Position numbers and translations under genes: made by a program. DNA of 64,000 bases from Alopecurus myosuroides (Eukaryota > Streptophyta > Magnoliopsida > Poales > Poaceae): assembly GCA_028641055.1 (NCBI GenBank), contig CM054060.1, positions 57,260,296 to 57,324,295 of the forward strand, given 5' to 3'. A model generated the notes under the pieces. The model did not search any database, was not told the DNA's origin, and saw only the letters and a program-made list of their open reading frames with translations. This document shows, in pieces, positions 1 to 12,363 of this stretch; the stretch's first letter is position 1; every line of letters starts with the position of its first letter.

Positions 1-773
1 TGTATGGGAAATACATGATATGCACTATGTGCCTCCTATATTGAAAGACTATGTTGATGATTCTATCGTCCTATTAGTCTCCTAAAAATGTTTTTCCTTG
101 TTACACGCATCTATTTCGGTTGAGTAAGTCCTTATTTGTCACTTCTTGATCTTCTTTCCTCAACTTTTGTTTGTTTGCAAGTTGCTTTGCTTCATTTCCA
201 ATCTAATCTCTTGCTCTTGTTTGTGTTCAAAATTATCTAGAAGAGAGTGATGATTCCATGGTGTGCACATTATATAGTAAATCAAACCTAACATTGTGCA
301 TGTACCTTGGGGAGTTCCCTCTTGATTTTCTAGAACACTTGGTTGATCTTATCAAATTATTGATTTTGGTCAATCGGTTTTCCGGATCCTTTGGTTGGTT
401 GCTTCTTTGTGAAAGTATCCTTCAATTTTACTTTGCTTGTAAATCTTTGGATCCTCAATATAGTTTGATCTCCCTCCATATATTCATAGTTGGAGATATG
501 CACTTGATTTCACTCATATCATGAGGAATGCATACACTATGGGGGAGCTCTTACTATATTGGCCTTCTAATCCTTTTGCCCATTTCGGCAATGGATGCCA
601 ATGGGGGAGAAGTTTAGAGGGTTTAAGGGAATTTGGTTTATGCTTTAGTTTCGTTCTTAAGCATTTGCCTTTCCATGTTATTGCATCCTTGCTCTTGTTT
701 AGCATGTTTGCTTTATTCATCATATAAACCCTCGTAAAAAGGGATTGTCATCAATTACCAAAATGGGGGAGAT
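1..773 (+). mobile_element. 3' internal end of a Sirevirus-like Copia retrotransposon
   Basis: No long open frame is visible. The stretch ends at 761-773 in a purine-rich tract (AAATGGGGGAGAT) directly before the TG that opens a long LTR. That is the expected polypurine-tract position for the 3' end of a plus-strand LTR retrotransposon, and the GGGGGAGATTG form is typical of plant Sireviruses. The left part of the element lies outside the window. Confidence 0.6.
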
Positions 774-3500
774 TGAAAGCGCATGGTTCCCCCATATGTG
801 GTTTTGGTAATTAATGACAATCCTTATGGACTAATGTTTGCATTGAGTTATCTTTGTAGATCTTGTCCATAGGAAATAATGGAGTTCATGTGTTGAACTC
901 TATTAGCTTCCTTGATGGCCATTGTTATATCCATGGATTTATATGAAGAATGGTCATGGTTTGAGTTGAGCTTATTGCTAGTATGTCTTGAAGAAAAGGA
1001 TTAGGTGATCTTTCATTATCATCTTCAAGACATCATCTTTAGAAGTGAGAAGCAAAGATACAAGGTTGATCAAGCAAGCGATCAACACACAAAGCTACAA
1101 GTTGTACCAAGTGGGATTGTGTATCTCATGGTATGGTAAGCTTTTGTCAATATAGCTTTGTGAACTAACCCATGATATGTGTGTGTCGCATCTCTATGTG
1201 TGGTTAGGTATCTTTCCATGGGCATGAACCAAAAGGAAGATTTCATATATCCCATGGTCTATGTCATCGTCAAGCGGTGTTTGTCATCTAGCTTGACGTG
1301 GAAGCTCAAGTAAAGCATCTAGAAGATATCCTATGCTTGATGCTTGCCACCCTTTTGGAGATTGTGGCCTTGTGAAGATTTGCCGAAGGGTCTCTCCCAT
1401 AATGGTGTATGGGGGAGCTAGTCTCTCCCATAATGGTGTATGGGGGAGCAACTTGCAAGTCTTCATCAAGCGGAGTTTGTGCTAGCAAGCGCAATCAAGA
1501 AAGAAGATCCAACTTGAGAGAGTCAAGATCGTCATCATCTAGCTCAAGTGGAATGCTCAAGGCAAAGGTATAATCTTGATAGGTTTTCTATTTTACCGGT
1601 CTCGTGTCTTTGGGAGACCGGGTTATAGGATAGATAGTCGTACTATCAAGAGGGGCTCTCAAGTGAGTAACTCGATCGAATCGTTATGGAGAGTTCAAAC
1701 CTTTGCATACTTTGCATATCATCTTTATTGGTTCTTATTTGGCTTTTGTCTCCTTTGGGTTTTAGTGCTTGTCGTGATCTTCATGACAAGCCTTGGTTTC
1801 TCGAAAACGGATTTCGTAAGAAAAACTTGTTGCGTTTTCGGTGGTGAAAATATTCCGTTCGTCTTTGAGAATGTTCCCACACCTTTCATGTGTGGTAACT
1901 TCTCCATACTTTGAGGTATCAATATTTTCACTTGTTATTTGGATACTCTTTGCTGTTATCTTTCCAATGCATTTTCACTCACCTAATTCGGAGTTCATTC
2001 GCAAAAGTTATGTGAGTTTTCGTGTTGTAAGTTTTACCGGGTGTTCCTATTTGAGAGGTCTAAAACTTTACCCATTTGGTTTTATCTTCCTTTGGTGGAC
2101 AATGATTTTTCTCTGCATATTATTGTAGATCTCGTTGTGGTGATTTCAACGAGCCCAAGATCATCAAAAACGGAGTCCGGATGAAAAAGTTATTGTAGTT
2201 TTCGTGTTGTTGTTTTTGTTAGTCTCGCGAGGGGCGTAAATTCCGGTTCAAGTTTGAACCGGAATATCCGGTTGTGGAGTTTTTGCTCGAAAACGGCTAA
2301 GGACGGAGTCAAAACTTTCTGGAGTGAACCGGATTATTCGGGGCATACCGGATATTCCGGTTTGGGCAATTTTCGGATCATGTTTCACACTGGCATGGAG
2401 CGGATTATTTGAACCGGATTATTCACTTCGGACCGGATATTCCCGTCGGACCGGATTATTTGGTCCAGTTTTGAACCGGATATTTCGAAATATCCTGCTC
2501 AGACTGCACACAAAACGGCTAGTTTTTGTGGGGACCTATTTAAGGGGGCTTTCTTCCTCATTGGTCCCCAAGTCTTCCAAGCACGTTTTTCTCCCTCTCC
2601 TCGACCATTGTTGACCTTGGAAAGCTTGCCCCTCTCCCAATCCCTCCTATGATTCTTGCATATCTTTGAGGGAGAAGGTAGAGGAGATCTAGATCTACAT
2701 TTCCACCAATCCATCTTCCTTCTTAGTGAGGGAAACTTAATAGATCTTGATCTTGAAGTTCTTGGTGTTTCTCCTCCATTGTTCTTCCTCTCTTATTCCC
2801 CCATAAGCATTTGTTGCTTTGTTGGAACTTGAGAGTGAAGGATTTGAGCACTTGTGCTCTTGCCATTTGCATCGGTTGCATCGGTTTGCTCTCTCCACGA
2901 GGATTCGTGGAAGTTGAAAGTTTGTGAGCTTGTTACTCTTGGGTCTTGGACCCTAGACAACTTGTGGTGTTCTTGGGAGCCTCCAATTGAGTTGTGGATG
3001 CGTGCCACAAGATTGTGGTGACACCGAGAGCCTCCAATTGAGTTGTGGATGCGTGCCTCGGGTTTGAAGGTTGCCAATAGTGGAAGGTGAACTAGGCCTT
3101 TGTGGTGGGGTTCATCGGAGAATAGGGTGAGGCCTTTGTGGCGTTGAGTAGGCCTTCATGGTGAGCTCACACCCCTCCAACGAGACGTACTCCCCTTTGT
3201 GAGAGGGACTCGGGAATACATCTTCGTCTCCGTGTGCCTCGGTTATTTCTATACCCGACCTTTTTACTTATGCAATTTACATTGTGATAGACTTCGAGCT
3301 TGAAGTTATATATCTTGCTATCACCTTGTTACTTGTCTTGCTTAGCATAAGTTGTTGGTTCATCTAGTTTACCCTAGAATATTTAGGTTGTATGCTTGTT
3401 AATTTAAACACCTAGTTTATTTCCGCATTTAGCAAGCATTAACCGGAAAAGTTTTAATCGCCTATTCACCCCCCCTCTAGGCGACGTCGTTGTCCGTTCA
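774..3500 (+). repeat. Long 3' LTR (about 2.7 kb), Sirevirus-like
   Basis: The unit opens with TG at 774 right after a polypurine tract and closes with CA at 3499-3500, just after the CACCCCCCCTCTAGGCGAC-type sequence common near the 3' end of grass Copia LTRs. Between about 2240 and 2490 it contains many copies of CCGGATATTCCGG, CCGGAATATCCGG and CCGGATTATT-like motifs. Palindromic CCGG-flanked boxes are known from Sirevirus LTRs. No coding region is supported. The matching LTR and TSD lie outside the window, so the boundaries rest on this one copy. Confidence 0.7.
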
Positions 3501-4396
3501 CCCTGCCCGGAGGGGAAATCCTCACCGGAGGGCTCTACACTACTATGCCCGCCTTCAGAGTGATGTGTGAGTAGTTTATCTTTGGACTACGGGTCCATAG
3601 CAGTAGCTAGATGGTTGTTCTCTCCTCTTTATGACTCATGTTTAGATCTCGTGAGCTGCCCTACATGATCGAGATCATCTTATTGTAATGCTACATGTTG
3701 TGTTTGCTGGGATCCGATGATTACTGAATGCTATGTCTCTTGATTATCAATCTATCATGTTGTCTTCATATGTATGTTATTTATGATCTTGCATGCTCTC
3801 CGTTGTTAGTAGATGCTCTCGCCAAGTAGATACTAGTGTCTCCAAGAGGGAGTATTAATGCTCGATAGTGGGTTCATGCCTCCTTTGTATCTGTGCTCGA
3901 GTAACAGAAACGTGACGGTTGGAGGATGTGCTATTGCCATTAGGGAGAAAACAACGATGTTTACATTGTTTACAATACACACTTTGCTTACTGCAATTAT
4001 CTGTTGCTTGCAACTTAATACCCAAGGTTTGTTCGGATGATATTCTGAGGGTGGATTATTAGTCATAGATGCAGTTGGATAATGGTCTATGAGTCTTGCT
4101 GTAATGCCCGCATGAATCCCGTAGTAATCATCATGTCATGCATGTTTCATTATCTATCAATTGCGCAGCTGTAATTTGTTCACCACACATGTTATCTATC
4201 TTTTATGGAGAGACACCACTAGTGAACTGTGGACCCCAGTCCATTTTCTCATACCGATAATACAACCACTACAATTACTGATTTCACACTGCTTACACTG
4301 TTTTCACACTGCTACTACTGTTTTCACATTGTTCTCCTAATGTTTTCCACACCATACATTTAACCTCTTTGTTATCAGCAAAACCGGTGAGAGTGA
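3501..4396 (+). mobile_element. Gypsy-like retrotransposon fragment, left part
   Basis: Non-coding sequence that I recognise as a common Triticeae LTR-retrotransposon segment (Gypsy 5' LTR/leader type). It continues at 7188-7409 beyond an inserted solo LTR: the text '...gtgagagtgacaac' is interrupted and resumes as '...ctcactgcttcgttgggg'. Assignment to Gypsy is from memory and moderate; the continuity across the insertion is read directly. Confidence 0.45.
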
Positions 4397-4401
4397 CAAC
4401 T

Positions 4402-7182
4402 GACGACCCACAAGTATAGGGGATCGCAACAGTCTTTTTGGGAAGTAAAACCCAAATTTATTGATTCGACACAAGGGGAGACAAAGATTATTTATAAGCC
4501 TTAACAACTGAGTTGTCAATTAATCTGCCCCTGAAAGTAGACTTGATAGCAACAACTTATGAGTGGTAACCGTTTTATAGCAGTGATGTCTACGCACAGT
4601 TCTATTCTTGTAGACAGTGTTGGGCCTCCAAGTGTAGAGGTTTGTAGAACAACAGCAAGTTTCCCTTAAGTGGATCACCCAAGGTTTATCGAACTCAGGG
4701 AGGTAGAGGTCAAAGATATCCCTCTCAAGCAACCCTGCAATTAAGATACAAGAAGTCTCTTGTGTCCCCAACATACCCAATATACTTGTCAGGTATATAG
4801 GTGCACTAGTTCGGCGAAGAGATAGTGAAATGCGAGTAATATGGATGGTTATAAGTAATAATAGCAATCTGAAATAAATATGGCATCAAGCAAACATGTA
4901 GCAGAACAGGCGGAAAACGGTGTTTCAATGCTTGGAAACAAGGCCTAGGGATCCTACTTTCACTAGTGGACACTCTCAACAATGATCACATAATTGAATA
5001 ACTAAATATCTTCTCTTCACTATGCTACTCTTAACCCTCTCCGGTTTGATAACGAACACTAATCATTGCGTAGGGCTGCAAAAAGCATTCCTTAAAGTAA
5101 GCATTCCCATGTCTAGTTAACCCCACACTGTCACTATGAGCGCCCTAGAAGGTACTAGACAAACACCACAATTCATAGAGGAGACACACACGATGTGCAC
5201 ACTGTCACCTTCACACCGAGGGACAAGGTGACTCCAAAGTTCATATTAATAAAACACTTGAGTAGCACAAGATGAAGAGTAACATCTACTTATTCAACCA
5301 GATTACAAAGCTCAAGATCACATATAGATCACACCATGGGAGAGAGATGAACCACATAGCTACCGGTAAAGCCCTCAGCCTCGGGGGAGAACTACTCCCT
5401 CCTCATCATAGGAGACAGCAACGACGATGGAGATGGCGGTGGAGTTGATGGAGATGACTTCCGGGGGCACTTCCCCGTCCCGACAGGGTGCCAGAACAGA
5501 TATCTGTACCCCGAAACTTGTCGGCGGCGGCGGAGCTACTGATGTATTTTGTGGAAAAGGTCGATCCTTTTAGGGTTTATGCCTCGGGGGGTATATATGG
5601 TCGAAAGGGCGATGCCGGGGGGGGGGGGTGGCCAGGAGGCTCACACCACCAGGTGGCGCGGCCAGGGGGACCCGCGCCACCCTATGGTGTGGCCACCCTG
5701 TGGCCCCCCCTCCGGGGCTCTTCGGGACTTCTGGATGCTTCCGAGACTTCTAAGACTTCTGGCTTTTGAATTTTCCAATTCCGAGAATATTTCCAGAACA
5801 ACTTTTCTGAAATAAAAAACAGCAGAAACAGGGAACTGGCACTTGTCATCTTGTTAATAGATTAGTCCTAGAAAACGTGTAAAAATGCTATAAAGTAGGG
5901 AGAAAACATGTAGCAATTGGCATAATATCAACATGGAACATCAGAAATGATAGATACGTTGAAGACGTATCAAGCAGCAGTAGTAATAAAATAACAGGAG
6001 GAACAAAATAGTAACAACAGTAGTAATTGCAGGAAACGACAGGATGAAAATACTGTAGGCATAGGGAATGGATGAACGGGCGTTGCATTGATAAGATATG
6101 TCATGTAATAATCTAAACATGGCCATTGCAGATAATAATAATAAAGCATCCAAGTTCTAGGCAAACCATAGGCATGTGTTCCAATATAGTCATACGTGCT
6201 CGCAATGAGAAATTTGCACAACATCTTTTGTCCTATCAGCCCGTTTGCAGCGGGGCCTCAAGGGGAACTACTGGTAATGAAGGTGCTCCTTTTAATAAAG
6301 CACCGGAGCAAAGCATTAACACTTCGTGAACACATATGATCCTCACATCACAACCATCCCCTCCGGTTGTCCCAATTTCTTTCATTTTGGGGCCTCGGGT
6401 TCCGGACAATAACATGTGTAAACAACTTGCAGATATGATCAAGACACATAATTATACTGATGAAACAATAACATGTTCAGATATGAGATCATGGCACTCG
6501 GACCCAAAGTGACAAGCATTAAGCATAACAAGATGCAACAATGGTAGAAAACACTAACAAAAGATACTAGGCACTATGCCCTAACAATCTGGCATTATTA
6601 CATGATCGATCTCATCCAATCTCTTCCATCCCTCTCAGCCTACAACGGTGTTTACTCACACATGGCCGGAGGGACCATGGATGGTTGATGGAGAAGAGGT
6701 AGCGGTGTCGATGGCGATGATTTCCTCCGACTCCACGTCCCGGCAGGGTGCCAGACTAGGAATTTCTGATCCCCGAATTGAGTTTCGAGGTGGCGGCGGT
6801 GCTTTGTTGTGTCTCTGTGGAATATGACGAACCCCCTCGTGTTTTAAAGGGGCATATGTGGTCGAAAGGGGAGCCTGAGGGGGGTGGCTGTGGCCCCCAC
6901 CCCACCAGGTGGCGCGGCCTAGGGGGCGCCTAGGGGTGGTCTGGGCTACTCCTTGCCCCCCTCCAGGTCTCCCTCTGGCTCCGGGAGTCTTCTGGTGATA
7001 TAAGCTCAATGGGATCTTTTTTGGGCAATTTCCCGAAAGTCGATTTTTCTGCAAAAAAAAGACACCAGGGTAATTCTGTTGAAAACATCGTTAGTCCGTG
7101 TTAGTAGTATCCAAAACTCACAAGTTTAGAGGCAAACAATAGCAAACGTGTTAGGTTAAGGAGATACGTTTTGGACGTATCA
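4402..7182. mobile_element. Solo LTR (outer), itself interrupted by another solo LTR
   Basis: Starts TG (TGACGACCCACAAG) at 4402 and ends CA (GATACGTTTTGGACGTATCA) at 7182. It is flanked by a perfect 5-bp target duplication ACAAC at 4397-4401 and 7183-7187. No internal retrotransposon domain is present, so this is a solo LTR left by LTR-LTR recombination. A second solo LTR sits inside at 4584-5972; without it the LTR is about 1.39 kb. The terminal TACGT...ACGTA half-palindrome resembles Triticeae Gypsy LTRs. Confidence 0.85.
4584..5972. mobile_element. Solo LTR (inner, nested)
   Basis: Starts TGATGTCTACGC at 4584 and ends GATACGTTGAAGACGTATCA at 5972. Flanked by the perfect 5-bp duplication AGCAG (4579-4583 and 5973-5977). 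Length 1389 bp. It has no coding region and no second LTR, so it is a solo LTR inserted into the outer one. It holds a G-rich run near 5620. The end sequence matches the end type of the outer LTR, so both probably belong to related Gypsy-type families. Confidence 0.87.
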
Positions 7183-7187
7183 ACAAC

Positions 7188-7409
7188 CTCACTGCTTCGT
7201 TGGGGAAAAGTGAATTGATTGTGTTGTGTAGGTTCCACGTTGCTGCTGAACCGGTAGTGCGCCCTACCAAACCAACTGCATCAACCTTCACAAGTTGCTT
7301 GTCCTCCTACTGGTCGATTCAACCTTGGTTTCTTTTCTAAGGGAAAACTTGCCGTTGCACTCTTCACAACCTTTCTCTTGGGGTTTACCAACATCAAGGC
7401 ACCATCAAG
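7188..7409 (+). mobile_element. Gypsy-like retrotransposon fragment, right part
   Basis: Resumes the segment interrupted at 4397. The text about TTCGTTGGGG...GGTTCCACGTTG...CTTGGGGTTTACCAAC matches the leader of Triticeae Gypsy elements as I remember it. It ends where a Harbinger-like terminal sequence (GCATCTCCGTCGGCACC) begins. Confidence 0.45.
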
Positions 7410-8987
7410 CATCTCCGTCGGCACCCCCAAACAGGCCCCCAAAGGCCCAATGGGGGTCCGGACAAAAAAAAACCGCCGCAGGGGCACCCCCCAAAGGTGT
7501 CCACCCGCCATATTTGTGTCTGGGCCCCCCAACCCACCCGCCAAACTTGGGGGCCTGCCTGGGGGCGCCGGACATTGTCCGGTCACCCCACCCGACAGGT
7601 GGCCCCCGCCTGTCAGTGACACAAACCGCCACGACGGCACTACTTTGGCGCGCACAACGCCGAAACGATGATTGTTCCCTCCATTCCCCCCTTTTCCCAC
7701 CACCACAGCTGCCTCCTCGCATTCCCGCACCATGCCGCCAAAAGGTCCAAAGAAACTCGGCCTCCCGCGTGAGGCGGCGCCGATTTTGGCGCCGAAAAGG
7801 CTGCCGATGAAGCCAGAGCCGACGGCGACGAAGTAGACGTGCACGATGTGGACACCGACGAGATCGTCAAGAAGTCGGATACACGAGACAAGACATGGTC
7901 CGATGTGGAGGACCTAATGTTGGCCGAGTCATGGATGTTCGTGGAGTTGGACGCCGGCAAAGACGCACAACAAACACGTGATGCGTATTGGAAGCGCATG
8001 AAATCTGACTTCGACGAAAGGAAGGCATACCATCAGCGCGGCTATCTGCCCGATCGCAATGCCAAAGGATATGAGAACCGGTGGGCAATTCTTCAAGGAT
8101 TGTGCAGCAAGTTTCATGGCTGCCGTGATCAAGTGTGGATGAGGAACGAGAGCGGCAAGACCGAGTACCTCAAAGTAAAATCCTTTCAAATTGCTGCTGA
8201 GCTCCTTTTTATACTTTTTTTTTTGCATATTATGACGCCGGCGTTTCTGTGGCTCAAGGACGCCCACAAGATGTACGTAGCGCTGAACATGGACAACAAC
8301 AAGCCGTTCAAGTTCATGACTGTTTGGATCAAGACCAAGATGTCGGGCAGGAGTGCCGAACGGCCGGTTGGGAACAAGAAGACAAAGGCTGGGAAGCATG
8401 CGGCGTCGGCGAGCGGCGTGCAAGAGGCCATGGCCGTGCACGTGCAAGAGTGGCCGCATCGGCGGCGAAGAAACTGAAGATGCACGACGATATCAAGGAG
8501 AGGTGGAACATCTTTCTTGTCATGGCCGAGGCGAAAGCCAAAACCCAATTGACAGCCGAAGAGCGCTTGATCATGGCAACCAACACGGCTGACATGAGTC
8601 CTGATCAGAAGGCCCACTTCAGGGAGGAAAGGCTACGCATCACGGGGCAAGAGCAACGAGGGCGGCGGCCGAGGCGGAGGCTCTAGCTGCCGAGGCCGAT
8701 GTTGTGGCTGATGCAGCTGCCGACGCCGATGCCGCCGAGGCGGCATCTATAGCGGATGTCGAGACCCAAGAAGACTGAACTCCCATGCACCGAGAGTGGT
8801 GCCCTTTTGAACGGTCGTGTGTTGGTTGAGACTATCATTCGATCGTCGGATTTGTGTTGGCCAATCACCGTTATTTTGGGTAAAAATGAATTTGCCAACT
8901 ATTTGATCGGGTCCAACTACGGGACGCCCTTAAAGGAGGTACAATTAGGGGTGTCGGACACATATTTGATTGGTGACGGTGGAGATG
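7410..8987 (+). mobile_element. PIF/Harbinger-like DNA transposon remnant
   Basis: Left end GCATCTCCGTCGGCACC (7409-7425) and right end GGTGACGGTGGAGATG (8972-8987) are imperfect inverted repeats, matching at about 12 of 16 positions. The inside holds an ORF1-type (Myb/SANT-like) protein and a GC-rich 5' part with AATGGGGGTCCGG-like text. No transposase (ORF2) is visible, so it is probably non-autonomous or internally deleted. No clean 3-bp TSD was found, so the ends are approximate. Confidence 0.5.
7839..8686 (+). pseudogene. Harbinger ORF1-like (Myb/SANT, NAM-associated type) protein, broken
   Basis: The frame from about 7840 to 8477 gives a protein with the hallmark of Harbinger ORF1 proteins: an acidic start, then 'TWSDVEDLMLAESWM' (SANT-like helix), 'YWKRMKSDFDERKAYH', and 'YENRWAILQ'. 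After a short AT-rich insertion-like stretch (8205-8235, a T-run) comes 'NNKPFKFMTVWIKTKMSG'. The continuation 'AAKKLKMHDDIKERWNIFLVM' lies in another frame (8249-8686), so a frameshift near 8440-8470 breaks the gene. ORF1 proteins partner the DDE transposase and bind the transposon ends. No intact partner is present here. Confidence is good for the family and low for function. Confidence 0.6.
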
Positions 8988-9937
8988 GTCTGACCGCCGG
9001 CCTCGTCAACTTTGCCCCCGGTGGCAGGATGACCGAGCAGCTAGCGCTGCAGCGGCAGCGGGCGCGGACAGCGGCTGCCCAGCAGATTCTGCAGCGCGCA
9101 CGCGGCATCTTGACTGAACGACCTATCAACTGTACCCTCGCTCCAAATTATGGAGCAGCCATACAATTTTGCTTCGCTCACTTGTACCCTCACTGTACGT
9201 GCAACTGCATGACATATTCTGGCTACGAGCGAGCCCAGCCTATTTTATCGCAAGTTTTAACGAGTGGTTTACGTCTCTTAATATCTCCCTGTCATTAATT
9301 CGCAATGCGCATGGACCAAATCACTAGCCACAGGTTAAATTAATTTAAAAAAGAAATTTAGTTCGGCAATAAAATTTAAATCGTTTTTTCCACGACTTCG
9401 CAGCCAGGTAGTACGAGTTAGGGGTGTGGTAGCCACGGAATGTCCCACGGGAGCCCAAACTTACATGCGCTCTTTCAAATTTAAAAATACGACAAATATG
9501 TACATGTAAATAATGATGTATACTTTAAGCGTGTCATATATCAATCTGAAATACTTTGTATTATGGGCTACGCAAAAAAAAAATACAGAATATGACAAGA
9601 TTTGAAAGTGCACTATTCACTCATTGAACTCTATAACTTTTATCTTTTTCATATAGCATAGACTGCAGAATACTTCGGTCTAATACTTTGCATACTTGAA
9701 GTATAAATCATTGCCTATAAGTAAATATTTCTTCAGAATTGTTTGTGACTTTGAAAATGCATTTTCGAATGTTTAAAATAAAGGGATCAAAGTCAAAATG
9801 ACGCAATTGGTAGTTATCGCTATATTTTTCCAGCAGGGATTTAATATCATATACAAAAATGTAAGATACAGACGTGAAGAAAGTCCTAAGATACCCTAAT
9901 AATACACATCTCCATAGTCCTAAGATACCCTAATAAT
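8988..9937. other. Intergenic, nothing recognised
   Basis: An open frame (8756-9298) crosses the Harbinger end but shows no domain I recognise. The rest is AT-rich. The only structure seen is a 22-bp direct repeat (9882-9903 and 9916-9937, starting AGTCCTAAGATACCC) that ends exactly where LINE homology starts. Confidence 0.4.
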
Positions 9938-12264
9938 GCTTCTCGGATGCATGGATCGCAATGGTGATGCGGTGTGTTACTAATGTGCGGTATGCTGTTC
10001 GGATCAATGGTGATCTTACCAAGCCGGTTGTTCCAACGAGAGGGATACGTCAAGGAGATCCTATCAGTCCATACCTATTCCTTCTTTGTGGGGAAGGATT
10101 GTCTTGTTTGCTACAAAACCAAGAGGAGAGTGGAGCTCTCAAGGGGATACGCAATGGCAGGCTAGGCCCGCCTGTGTCACATTTGTTGTTCGCGGACGAT
10201 AGCATATTTTTTGCTAGATGTGACCGTCGAAGTGTTCAAGCTCTGAATAATACTTTGACTACTTTCTGTGCTGGTTCGGGACAGAAAATCAATAAGGACA
10301 AGTCTACAATTTTCTTTGGCCACCATTGTGATGGGGAGGTCAAGAAAACAGTGATGGACTGCTTAGGTGTTCACAACGAGGCCATGCAAGATTCATATTT
10401 GGGCATGCCAACAGAGGTTGGCAGATCACCTGTTGCCACTTTCGGTTTCCTCTTCGAAAGAGTTTGGAAGAGGATGAACGCATTCTCAGATCGTCCCTTA
10501 TCTCGCAAAGGGGTGGAGATTATGATCAAAGCTGTGATCCAGGCCATTCCTACTTATATTATGAGTTGTTTCCAGGTTCCTGTGCAGACTTGTGAAGCCA
10601 TCAGTAGGGCCATTGCTGATCATTGGTGGGGTCGTGAAAACGGAAAGAAAAAGATGCATTGGAGATCAAAGGAGTGGCTTTCGGCTCCAAAAGCCCTCGG
10701 TGGTTTGGGTTTTAGGGACATGGTGCTCTTCAACCAGGCCATGCTCGGGCGGCAATCTTGGCGTTTACTTACAGAACCTCTCTCCTTGTGTGCACGGGTC
10801 CTTAAGGGCCGTTATTTCCCAAACTGTGATTTCTGGGAAGCTCCGCGCCCTCGGTCCGCTTCCTTCACGTGGAGAAGTATTCTGTTCGGTAAGGAATTGG
10901 TGCAGGCTGGAGTCCGTTGGGGTGTGGGCAATGGACATCGTATCAGTTTGCTGAAAGATAATTGGATCCCCGGAGTGCATCCGTGCCAGTTGAGAACCCT
11001 CATTCCCGTCCCCGAAGATGCAAAAGTGGACTACCTATTTGATGATGATGGCAGGTGGGATCCGTCCATTGTTCATTCGATCTTCAGAGATGAGGTGGCA
11101 TCAGCTGTCCTTCGTATTCCGATCAGCATGTTTGGAGACGAGGATTTTATTTCTTGGCCGTACTCCAAGTTTGGCCAATACACTGTTCGTTCCGCATACA
11201 ACTTGATGCGAACGGAGGAATTCCTGCAGTTTCGAAGCAGTACACGGCGCGGATCGGCCTCTGGGCATGTGGAAGAGGCTGTGGAATATTAAAGCGCCGG
11301 GGAAGATGCTGATCACGCTGTGGTGTTTTGCTCATGATTGCTTGCCGACGATGCAACAGCTTCGTCGCCGCAAAATACCAGCCCGTGATGATTGCACCGT
11401 CTGTTTCCGAGAGGAATCAGCAGTACACTTCTTTCTGCTCTGCCAGTACGCACGAGAGGTATGGCGTGAGCTGAAAAAATCCTACCCAGTTCACCTTAAG
11501 AGGAAGGATCTTGTCACCCCTAAGGGTTGGGTTTTCGATTTCTTAGATCGATCAAAGGAGATTGATCAAGTTCTTCTGGCTGTTACTTGTTGGCATCTCT
11601 GGGATGCGAGGAATGGAATGCGTAATGGTGAAAATCTAGCGCACCCTAACAACTTAGCAGTACGGATCAAGGTTTATGTTGAGATGATCGTGGAACATCT
11701 GCTGAATCCAGTACCAGTCCAAAGACGAGTGTCCGATGCCTCCCCTGGTCGGTCACCGCCGCCGGTTGGAACTGTATTCATCAACGTGGATGCGGCTTTG
11801 TTTGCATCTTCTTCACGGATGGGGATAGGCGTCGTGATCAGGAACCACATCGGTACGTGTCTGGTTGCGTGCAGTCAGCTCCTTGATAAGGTTACGACGC
11901 CGGAACAAGCTGAAGCACTCGCTATCTTGAGTGCATTATCCATGGCTCGGGAGGAGGGTTTTGACAGGATCATCTTAGCTTCGGATTGTCTATCAGTCGT
12001 CCAACGCATCAAGTCTCCAGTATGGGATCGCACGGGTATTGGCGTGGTGATCAGAGATATCAAGAGGACGATGACAGAGTTAGAGACGGTGGCTATTTGT
12101 CATATCAATCGTTTGCTTAATACTTCGGCACACTCTTTAGCTCGTCGAGCTGAACATTATGTTTCTGCTATTTTTCGGGATGGGGGTCCGAAATTCATTC
12201 GTGATTCTCTATGTAATGATTTAATATGATCAATAAAGTTCTCAAGTTTCAAAAAAAAAAAAAA
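9938..12264 (+). mobile_element. 5'-truncated LINE retrotransposon with poly(A) tail
   Basis: Reverse-transcriptase homology begins abruptly at about 9938, just after an in-frame stop. It runs through RT C-terminal, zf-RVT and RNase H-like parts and ends in a 14-nt A run at 12251-12264. The 5' truncation with an A tail is the usual outcome of target-primed reverse transcription. I could not identify a convincing TSD. Confidence 0.8.
9961..12229 (+). pseudogene. LINE ORF2 3' part: reverse transcriptase, zf-RVT, RNase H-like
   Basis: First frame 9961-11292. It begins inside the RT palm ('RGIRQGDPISPYLF') and contains the catalytic box as FADD (residues about 77-80 from the first Met), a common YADD variant in plant LINEs. 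It continues through the 'LSRKGVEIMIKAVIQAIPTY' region and 'WGVGNGHRISLLKDNW'. A frameshift near 11240-11270 moves the frame to 11267-12229, which holds the zf-RVT motif (CxxC...HFFLLCxxA) and a plant RNase H-like domain ('VFINVDAALFA', 'EQAEALAILSALSMA', 'ILASDC'). The N-terminal endonuclease and RT fingers are missing. The copy is dead because it is truncated and frameshifted, though otherwise well preserved. Confidence 0.8.
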
Positions 12265-12363
12265 CAGTCGAAGTAATTTTACAGCTAGCAAAGAAAATCG
12301 TTATTTATGTTGAGATTTTGGGTGACATCCTATTACACTAGATGTATAAGCTTCAGTTGATTA

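Noticed and set aside
7281..7844. Overlapping plus- and minus-strand frames at the left end of the Harbinger-like element
   Set aside because: They cover the GC-rich non-coding terminal region; no motif on either strand.
8756..9298. Open frame of 180 codons at the right edge of the Harbinger-like element
   Set aside because: It spans the element end and flanking DNA and shows no conserved motif, so I do not call it a gene.
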